From NCBI GenBank assembly GCA_964017195.1, contig OZ024897.1, positions 12,014,451 to 12,078,450 of the forward strand: a DNA stretch of 64,000 nt, written 5' to 3'. Under the pieces are notes generated by a model. That model was given only the letters and a program-made list of their open reading frames with translations. It was not told where the DNA came from and did not search any database. Every line of letters begins with the position of its first letter. Within the stretch, counting starts at the first letter, position 1. A program made the position numbers and the translations under genes. The DNA is from Siderastrea radians. Lineage: Eukaryota > Cnidaria > Anthozoa > Scleractinia > Rhizangiidae. This document shows, piece by piece, positions 47,399-58,400 of the stretch.

Positions 47399-50300
47399 TC
47401 GTCATCTCCGTCAGTTTGTGATTTATTCAGTTTCATGAAAGGGCCTAAGTCTGGACTGTGTATCTAATTACGCGACAGGCGAGAGTCATTTGACCCACCA
47501 AGAAACTGAATACTCTTTCACAATTTAATCGGTTGGCTGCAAAGCTGATTTCCACAGTCACCGCCCGAACTGGCACAAGCAGTAGGAACTGACCCTAAGA
47601 AAAGCATTCATAATTTTCAAGGTAAATTGTTTGTTTAAATTTGAAACAACTCATTCTGTTCCAAGCTCTGTTCGAGCGAGGCTAGTTGAGTGTACCTTGT
47701 AGTCGGTACAGTTCAATTAGCTACAGTATACACAGTACTTTTGTAGTGTAATTATTTGTGTACAGATCATAAGTAGTTGATAGCAGAGAACACGAAATAT
47801 AAAGGTAAAATGCGCAAATCCCTAGAACACACGCGGGTGGGACCGCCTTGACACCGAATGCGTCCCCTTCGTTTTATCTTTGAACTGAAACATCCAAAGC
47901 CTCAGACCTCAAAGCTCTAGTGGTGCGAGATGAGCGGCACGAAACATTTAGGAGTCCGGAAAGTATCAGCTTAAAGGAAAGGAAAACGAATGCTGTTAAA
48001 ATACTAAAATCCTTTAAGCTTCTATATTGTTGACGGCCATTTTTAAGTATTGAAGTACCATATAATTAGCTGAGAGGGTCATGTATTTCCTGCCTAAATC
48101 AAACACGGTAACTCCCTCTTCTAAGCCTACCTTGCTTGCTTGCACTAGTTTTACGCATTAGGCCAAAAAAACGGAAACTGTTGCATGTATTATTTCCGAG
48201 GCTACAGGCTAGTCATATGGGCTCCTAGTCGGTAGAGCATATTTGGTTTTTAAACAGGTGTGATTAGTGTTTGTTGACTCAAGATTTGAAGATTGTTTTC
48301 GAAGTCAATCGTGGAAGGAAGGAGGACCTTTTTGGAAATTAGTGTGGGGCTATGCTGCCCGCAGTTCAAAATCCTAACCCCGGTTCCGATCAGTTCTATT
48401 ACATGTTACACTACAGCCCTAGATCCTAAAGTCTATACAGTTATTTAGGTGAAAAAAACTTCATAGAAGCGTTTATGGCTAAACTAATGAAGTGCCTATC
48501 CCTTCCTTCTCCCCCCGGAAATTAAAGATAGTACAAAGGAGTGTGTTATGCAACTGCAGAATCTGATAGTAAAAAGGTGTTACGTAAAGTAGCTGGGTGG
48601 AAAAGGAGACCAAGCAGCCCAAATTTGTTTACTCAAACGTTGCTGTGTTGTGTGGAATTTTCAAAACCGGTATGAGTTCGATCTACAAAGTCCGGATTTT
48701 GTTTCATGGGCGTCAAAATCTTACTTTGTGTGACTGGTTGATTGAATTGAAAGCTATTGAAGAGTAGTTTCTTGTACACTCAAGAAGTTGTTTGATTTTC
48801 AATATTTTCAAACTTCAAATTTCAGATTTCTTATGCCAATTCGAACTTAATCACTCTAAATTTTACATTTCCGCATTGAAGTAGAAACCGCCATTTACTA
48901 GGAACTTGACAAAATAAAGACGCTTTTGTTTGTTGTTGTTTGTTGTTGTTGTTGTCATAGTTTTAATGTACATACTGGTACCAGATAGAAATTCTTTCGT
49001 GCTCGAAACTTAGTTTCCAGCTGTGTTCAAATAGTAATCCTGCCGATATTCTAGTGTGTGGCAGCTTTTTGATTTGACCTTTACTCACTTGACAGCGTGC
49101 TTTTCGTTTGAAAATGGATACTCAACAAACCAAAAACTATGTACCATATGTCGTCCTGATAACGCTAGAAATTTCTCACGAATGCGAAGCAGCTGAAGTG
49201 ACATAAGACACCACACCTTAGGGAATTTCAAAGGCTAAAATTGTGATCTTTGAAAAGCAGTTCGCTAGATGTGTTATGCCAAAGCTTATTACCCTGACCC
49301 GTTTGTGAATAGGCAGATTCGTGAGTTGTGTGATGAAGTCGTGATAGGGGTGCGGTTTTAGTTGTGCGGAAGCAATGAAAGAGAAAGCTATATCAAAGTT
49401 CACATAATGTGATCAAATTGATGATATGCTGATGATACCCTCTAACCCAACTAGACGAACCTCAACAACAACAACAACAACAAGCTTTATTACCAAATAG
49501 AAAAAGGAAAAAAAGTTAAACTTTACCTCCGTTTCTTTCAAATTCAAAATAAGGGACAATAACGTTTGTCTTTGCAAGAGCAAAGTTACTGTCATATACT
49601 GAACTAAACTCACAGGAAACCCAAGCTGTGAGTGACAGTGATTACAGTGATTGTTGGTATTACGTAATAAATCTAACAACGAAGATACCGTAAAGTTGTG
49701 AAAGTGGCTTGCAAAACTAAATTAGAAGCCTTTTTTATCGTTACTTTCGACAGGTTGTGTACCAAGTATGGGCCGAATAATATGAGTGAAATTGTGACAA
49801 ATAAGGAAACATACATATATTTCCTTCCTAGCCTTTACACTATATGCTATAAGCGGACGAAAACACGGTTGTTTAGGATTGTACATTATCTCTCTATGCA
49901 CAGCCTAATACAGGGTATCTCTTACCTTATCGTTTTTGGTACAAAAAGTTAAGTTACATGTGAGGTCGTTACTATTTCCGAGGGTGGTTTCTTTCGTGAT
50001 TTGCAAACAACTGTCCAAGTTTATTGCTACTTTTGGAGGGAGGCTGCTATCGGGGAGACGTTTCTTTCAGAAGTTTTCGGTACTAAAAGATTGCAAGGGA
50101 ATTCTACGAGTACATTCTTGAATTATTACTCGCTGTTTCAGTTTGTGGACATGGAAATAACTGACAAAAAAAAAAGGAAAAAGAAAACTCCCCTCGATAA
50201 ACCGGAACACAAAAATCAAGAGTTCCAGTGGAAATTGTTATCCTATATTATTCATAAAAAAGAAATGTTCTTTTACTGGTCGTTGTAAAGTATCTAAGAG

Positions 50301-52484
50301 AAGCCAAAAGCAAGAGGCTCGGCTGTGAAGTCATTTCACAAACACGCGGTAAATCGGACCCTAAATTTTGCTACCATCAACTTTGTATTGTAATATGATA
50401 CAGGGTCTCAGTGGCATAAGTTTTTAATTAGGCGGTGTCACCACATCATGAAAACAAACCAAGGCATCTTCGTTTATCCAGCTTCTAGAATGTATCCTTA
50501 GAATTCCTATACACACCCTTACATATTTGGCTGTTATGCAATACTGTATGGCCAGAGCACCCACACACGTGGACAGAAACTCTATCTTGTGGCAAATAAC
50601 TTAGACTTGCTGTCTTAACGATCGAAGTCTTAATCTTGTCGATATTTGGTCAGCAGCTTCGTGTTGATGCTCTAAAATTAGTCATTTAAGTCATTCTAAT
50701 TTTCAGTCTTTAGATGAAATCTTAAGTGCGAACCATCAAATAAACCTCTTGAACCATATATTCATGAGATTTTTTTTTGTATTGTTTTTGTTTTTCTGTT
50801 ATTTTGCAATGTCAAGAAAAAAGTTTCAGTGCGCTATTTCACTATAATAATTGCATTTCGTCGCGCGTATTTTTGACCTTTACACATACCCCGTATTAGA
50901 GGAGCAAGCATATGAAATTGTCAGTTTGTTGCTCATATGATCATGTGGTTTTGATCAGTTTGTGGTACGTAATATGGATATACTTAGTAAGATTTAGTTA
51001 CTGAAAACAATTGAGGTTTCTTTTCAATTCCGTAATCTTCTTCCCAATGGAGGTCTATGACATAAGCCCATGACAATCTGTTGAGGCACGCCAAATCAGT
51101 TTATTTTGTAAATAGCTAAGTAATGGTTCAATGCAATCTGCTGATCTGACACGCTTTTTTTAAATCCATTCTACTGCCATAATCCTTCCATTTCTGTAAA
51201 AAAAGAATTTTAAAAAAGTGATGAAAGATCTCGATGGCTTTAAACTTATTATGGTTTTCGGGATCAACGAATTAATGAATCGACTTCCACGCTAGCTGTA
51301 CCGAGGAAAGTTGTTTTCACGGCAGTCGAAGACGCTTTGATCAACAGACAAAGTGCAACGATCATTAAATGTTTGCGCTGGGTTGGTCGTGCCGGAAATT
51401 CTTCAGACACTGATAACAGCATAGCCTCGGGCTAGCTAATGTGCAAAACAGATACAGGTACCTTATGATATATTGCCGCTGTGGACAGTAGATGTCATTC
51501 TTGATTGAATGGTCCCTCTTGCAAGAAGAGACAGTTGACGGGTAAGAGGATAGCGTGCCGCGCTTTCGACCAAGGAGTCCATAGTTCTGGAGTGTTCTCC
51601 CTCTCTACCATCGTGCTGTGGAAAATTGGGTAATGAAATAAAAAGAAACAAGCCGAATATCGATGAACAAGAGCTGAATAAAACAAAGTTTTTTTTAAAC
51701 GAAATTTGACTGACCAAAGCGAATAAAGTAAACAATTTACCGAGCATAATAGCTGTGTCCAAGGAGAACTGAATTGGCAAAATATGCAGTTTTTTACGAG
51801 AATTGCCGATAGTCAGAATGTATAAAGCCAATTTACGTGGATATTTTAACTAACTCTAAATTCTAGCCAATTGCTAATGGAAAATCGCGTGAGTCGAAAA
51901 TATCGCAGTGTAACTAACAATCAGGCCGGATGCGTGCAAAGCGCGGGAAAATCGCTCTACTTTCGCTCCTGCAAGTAGATCACTCAATTTCTGTCAGTCT
52001 GTAGTTTGCAATATCTTCGATCACCTCTATGCTTCAGATAAAAATTTCGGGGGATATCTTAGGTTGAGATGAAAGAAAAGACAAAATAGCACTTTATTGT
52101 GAGTGAGTAAACATTGTTTTGTACATTTTAATATCAGTAGTACTGCCAAATGCCTGTCGAAATGAAATTTTCTTTAATTTCTTTGCTCGTCCTCTTCAGT
52201 CGCACATACACGACGCACACAGAATTGCGAATTATTCAGCTTGATTGTCTTAAACTTATTTTTAAACCTCGATCTTTTCCTTTGTCGGCAGTAAGAGGTT
52301 TTTAATAAAACTGGCAGCTTACAATTTGGAGAGCGGTAAAGTGAGTGTGGCTGAGCAAATAAGTTGTGAACATTTCCAAGACAGGTGTCATTGTCTTTTC
52401 CATCGCAACTCTGACGTACTTTCCATTTTCTCTGCTCTCTAAAGAAATTGCGGTCTTATATTTTACCACAGGCACCGAGTGAAA
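47399..52484. other. Intergenic region before CA-3, no gene recognised
   Basis: Weak homology to the U blocks can be followed at a few points, such as TACAGATCATAAGTA (47762, like 6667), a GTAAAGTAGCTG segment (48575, like 7425) and GAAAATGGAT..CCTGATAA (49110, like 37183). It is probably a much older copy of the same intergenic unit. Simple repeats (GTT)n at 48925-48957 and (CAA)n at 49465-49491 are present. The largest open frames show no domain or codon signal. Confidence 0.5.
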
Positions 52485-55400
52485 ATGGATCGCCTTCTTT
52501 TGGCCTCTCTTCTCTGTATCAGTTGGGCAACACTTGCTTTCGCCGCTGGTAAGTTCATTTCTCCATAGTTAGACAAACATGGATGATTTTTAAGACAATT
52601 TTGTTTGTGGTGAGAATGCAAACTGACTTAAGCTTAAAAGATTTTCGTATATATCGTGTTTCTATGAATAACTACCGGGGGCGATACCTTTTTCTATCGA
52701 CCCGAAAAGAGCGTGATCATTCAAAAGCGTGTTTTGCATGTTTTTGAGGTACATTTTGGAAAAATTACGTACTCTTTAAACTCCCAAAGGTTGGATTGGA
52801 GGTTCCTTTAACCGTGTTGAAAATGCAGTTGAATTAGGACTCAATTGACACACAGGTCTACATCGAATTTACCCATTATAAAATTTAGAGTTAGAACTAA
52901 CATATATTCCTGATAAATTAATTAACGGACACATATTCTTCAAGAACACATTCTTTATGAACATGACAATTCTGTACTTTCCTCCGAAAGGAATTCTTTC
53001 CCACTATGAAGTTTATTTGCATTGTGGTAATTTCCAAGCTAAATTAATCACTATTTGGACAGCAAAAAGTCCTCTTTTTCTTGACCTCAATGAAAAGTTT
53101 TAAAACCTCACACACTGATAGAGCAGTCTATCAGTGTGTGAGGTTTTAAACCTTCCCTGATTCGCAAATTCAATCAACGAGTCAAGATATGGTGGCTCTC
53201 ATTTTGGAGTACGTCATTAAAAACTTAAACATGAGGCCATTTATATGAAAACTACTGAGCAGTACTTTTCTGTGGTACTGTTTGTTACTCTGTACAACGT
53301 GGTTCTAAATTTTGAGTCTGTGGATGAAATCCTAAAGTATGACCATTTTAATGAAAAATACTGAGCAGTACTTTCCTGTCTGAGATGCGATTCATTATGC
53401 TGTGCACGCTGATTCTATCTTGTGAGTATGTGGATGAAAGCCTTTAACTGCCTTAACCCCTCCACTCCCAAGAGTGCCTCAAATCAAAATTCAAGACGAT
53501 TCCCAAATTTCATTTTGTAAAATACTTAAATGTAAATATTACCATGTGAAAGTACTGCTGACGAGGTTTCATTTGAATTGCCACACCGTAGGATTTCATC
53601 CACAGACTAGGAAGTTAGAATCACCTTAGTGTCTCCATAACTCACTCTGGGAGTGAAAGCGTTAAGTGTGACTATTTACATGAATTAGTTATTGAGTGCT
53701 ACTTTCCTGTGTTGCTGTTTATTAACCTGTTCAAAGTAGTTCCAATTTTTTAATCTGTGGATGAGAACCGTGGCAGTTAAATGAAAGTCTCTGTTTCTAT
53801 ACTGTGCAAGTTGTGTTTGACTCAAAAGTCTGCGAATAAAACACGTCTTGAGTAGTCCTTTCCTCTGTTATTGTGTTTTTGTATAAATTGTCTAATGAAA
53901 TTTGAAAGGTGTTTCCAACTGGAGGTCTTCAGAGTAAACCTGAACGTTTCTTCTTTTTCGTCTCTGTTAGATCCCTGGAGCTATGATCCGGACGCCGCAG
54001 ATGGTGAGTGTTAAGTTAATCTGTATTTTCAGCTGATTTCATTGTTTCCGAATCTAAGCGATCAGCAAAAACCGGCCCGCTAGGCGAACTTCTTGCGGCT
54101 TTATCCCCACTGAAGCCACGATTTGGGTTCCCAACGCCAAAATTTGTTTGTGTTTAGGAAACAAATACTGTCTATCTTATTTCATCTGTCTATATGATTA
54201 CTTCCCAAAACATGAAGTTCAAAACTGATAGTTCAGTTTTGCTTCAATACCTATACTAATTTTCTGAAACTACAAACAGGGACCGCTCAAGCGGTGGAAA
54301 ATTCTCTTTTTAAGGTTAAACATAGCTTAGTTTTCCCCAGTTAGATCAACTTTTCAATAGACCAAACAGGAACAGAATACTCGTCAAGAGTTCAAATCGA
54401 CTGGCTCTCCTTTGGCTTATTAGTCAAAACTCACATGCAAGCGCTCTAGGGAACTCTTGACGAGTTTGAACCTGCTCAGATTTTAATTACAATCGATAGA
54501 GGTTAAAACCCTGGCTCTCGTGAACATCTCATTGACTCTTTTCTGCTCTTCAAAGGTTTGAGCTTTTGTCGACTCTATTTCTCGTTCGATTCTCGTCCGG
54601 GCCGGCGTCACAAACTGTAGCCTGTCTCCAGATAAGATTACCACCAACATTTATAAAACGTCACTTCTTTAAGCTTTTCCATGCATGTAAATTTTGGGAC
54701 AAGGATAGTTGGCGAAAGATCACTTTCGGTCTAACGATGACAAAAATAGCTGTTCAGCAGTCAGGACAGACTGACTTTGGTGAAATACATGTGTATATAT
54801 TTTTCATGATACTCAGCTCAGTTTTCTCAGTTGGTTTTATTCTGTAGCGATAACATATTGTACAGTTTTTCTTGGACAAGTTTCAAGAAAGATGTTTCTG
54901 AGTTTGGGATCTTAAATGCGAATACGTCGAGGTTCGTACACGTGTAGAGACGAAAGAACAGGTTAAAGGGACTATGTCACGCTATTTTTGTATCTTTTCA
55001 AAAAGCTAAAAGTGTTTTCGCATCAACTGAATTCCAAAAATAATGGTCTGGCTTTGTTATTAAAGACTATCTTACGGCACTGTAACCATTTTCTGTCGTC
55101 TGTTGCTGCCGATGGTAAGGATGGAAATGGATTGAAACTTGAAAAAATTGGGCCAATTTTTTCAAGTTTTGATAGCTATGTTCTTAAAAGTCGCCAAAAA
55201 AAATATCATAGTGAGCTGTCGCTGATAAGATTCACTTGATATCTTTCTCATAGTATTACAGGAACACTTTGTGTATGAGTAAAGGCACTAGGTAATGATT
55301 TTTGCCCAGAATTGAGCTAAGCCAGCAAAATCCTCGTGACGTAGCCCCTTTAAGGCGCGTTATTTTGGAACTATCCTGGCTTCACCTCTTCTGTTTTTGA

Positions 55401-58400
55401 TAACAGAATATCCAGAATTTCCACTCCTTATAAGAATGCAATTTTGCCTAATTTAAGAAAACAAATGTATAATGATGCTCCCCATTTCAGGCCCATCTAA
55501 GTGGACAGGGACCTGTGCCTCAGGAAAGGAGCAGTCACCGATCGACATCAAAAGCGCTAATGCAACTTTTGACGAAGGCTTGGGCGAGTTTACCCTGAAG
55601 AACTACGACAAGCTAGAGGAAGTCAACTTTACTGCTTCGAACGACGGCCACGCCATGAAGGTGGCGTTTCCCGCGAAAATGTACAATGTGAGCGGTGGGG
55701 GGCTCACCGGTGTTTACACAACGGTTCAGTTTCACCTTCACTGGGGAACAGACAAAGGAAACGGTTCAGAGCACACATTTGATGAAAAGCAATCTGCCGC
55801 TGAGGTGAGTGAGTCGCGTAATCACTTGTTCTCGTCACGCAATTTTTTGCAATAACACAAGGACTTTCTCTCTTCGAGGCTTATGACTCGAAATACAACA
55901 GTCAGCGGTTTGGCTCTTCTTAATACTACAAGAAATAGACCTCCCTCTCGAAAGCTTCAAGAATGGAGGCTGTAGTTATTACGGCAGGCAAATTTGGTTC
56001 GACGACTACAACGCTTTTCTGGGTGTAGCTTTTGTCCTCACAAGGCGGAACTCAGGACTTAAGGTGCAGGTACCTTGTAATTAGGACGAGTTCATGCAAA
56101 GGGCCTGCTGCGACGAGGTCTTTAATAGAGCATTAGTAGTCTGTTGTCTGCCCTGTCAATCATAGAGGTTACACTGGCATCGTGATTCTAGCTCCGTTAC
56201 ACGGAGCATGTTCCTCCTCAGTACCATCTCAACTTTGTTTTGATTTGACCGCGTTACGCAATATCCCCTCTTTGTCTTTCTGTCACGCAATTTCTCTGTT
56301 TGGCTCGTCACGCAAGTTGAAAAATTTTCGGACGCCCCATTTTCACTAAAGAAAATTGATAGCTAACAAGAGTCTAACAAGACCGCATGAGAGTACCACA
56401 GATTCGGTACTACTTGTCATTTGAATGATACGCGATCCCAAATGTTGACGCCGTATTACAGGACTTTAACTTCACTTTAACTTCTCTCTTCTTACAGTTG
56501 CACTTTGTTAGCTACAACACCAAATACGAGGGCCTCGTGGAAGCTTTGCCCCACGCAGATGGTCTCGCCGTTCTTGGTGTCATGATTGAGGTACAGTAAA
56601 TTCTTAACTTCAGAACTTAAAAAAAGGACGGTCGTCGGTAAAAACGTTGACCACAATGTCAAAGGCGATCATATAAACTAGAAAACAAAGTCCTTTTACA
56701 GACATTCTAAAGTAGGGGTAATCCTCTGACCAGTATACACGTGAATACATCTTAAGACGCTCTGACTGTAAATATCGAGAATCGGCGGACAAGCTCAGAA
56801 AATCGAAAATCCTGATAACTTGCCAGAAGAACACTTTTGGGGAGCTATCTTCGAAAATATTACTTCAACCTTCTGGAATTATATTGTTTTCGGGAAATTC
56901 GGAAAAACGGTTTTGCTTAATTTATTACGCAATAATCAGGTTTAAAATTAAACAAATTGAAAACGCTTGCTTTAAAACCGTTTGCAACGCCAGAAAAAAA
57001 TTTTAATTTTAAATGATAGCAATACCCTTACACTTTCTATCAAGGGAAATTGCATGGAGTTTTGCTTTATTTGTGTGGTTTGATGGTTCTTTGAAACAAA
57101 GGCATTTTGCGCACTTCGGAAAAAGGCAAAAATTGGTAAACTACAGAGGTTTAAAATGAGTCTTGGTATGTTTAATATCGAATTGAAATAAACACTGTGA
57201 TAAAGTTTGGCCCTACTTCTATTATGATATGAAATAAAAAATCTGGGCAATTCAGGCTCGCGCTGACAAAAACAAAAATACGCGAACAGTGTTGCCAAAA
57301 TTTGCATAATGAAATGAATGAAATGAAAAGTAGTAGTTTGGGTGAGCTTAATTTAGAGAATTTTATTCATTGAAGACACACAAAGAATGGACTAAAACAT
57401 TTCTTCAATCTATTCTTGCATTGTTTTGGGCTTGTACTATTTCTACGTAAAACTAAAGAGAAGGAGAAGAAGTTTTAAAAGTTCCACACAAGTTGTTGCG
57501 TGACCCGTGTCACGTGAATATTTTTGTCAATTTGTCAACCTACTTATCGCAGTTTTTGAATGCGGTCTCCTACATTGGCCGCTGTTTTATGCATGGCTAG
57601 TTCTCCAGCGAATACCGTACGCATCCCTGTTTGGGGCATACTGTCATGTGCAGTTGATATTCTACTGGGACGAAAATTCCGACACGCAAGTCTAGAATTA
57701 CTTTCGTCTACATATGACACCTTTCTCTTCGAGAGAAGAAAACTGCAACATAGTATGTTGTTGTGTACGTGACTCGATCGCTCTTTTCAAACGGCTACTA
57801 ACATTTTGGGCGACGTTTTGAAATAACACTATTTTGGCCAGGAAGCAAAAGTGCATCATTATTATTATGAGTTAGACTTATTTGGTCAAAACATGTGCTG
57901 TTTCTATCAATATTATTACACTTGTATTTATGAGTTCTTAATGCGGCTGTATATCTAAGAGATATCAATACACAGTTTGTTTGGTTTTACTTTGCAAGAT
58001 CGCTGAGAACTCTTTCACAGTTTTGGAGGAAAAGATTTTCATTGAAGAATATTTTCACGTTTGCATGAACGTGCAGTGATCGGTTGGGTGACTTGATTGT
58101 TTTGAGTGGTACTTTGTGTTCCTTACCTTACACAGCCATTTTAGCTCTCAATTTATACGCGTTCGTCAACTTTAATGATTAATAAAAGAAACCGTTTGGA
58201 TTTTCGAGAACATTAGTATTTTCCCAAAGAAACTGCAAATAACAAAGAAAGGCCACTGGTGCTGCAGAGTAAAGACATCTGACAAAATATGATAACCCAA
58301 TGCACTCTTAAGTTTCACCAACAATTTTCCAAATTTGTTCGTAATTCTTCAGAAAGATAAATGAAGATACCAGCGAATGCATCATCTAGCTAGTAGAAAG

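Noticed and set aside
51463..51831. Minus-strand frame of 122 codons upstream of CA-3
   Set aside because: No recognisable domain, and no conserved counterpart in other units. Too little support to call a gene.
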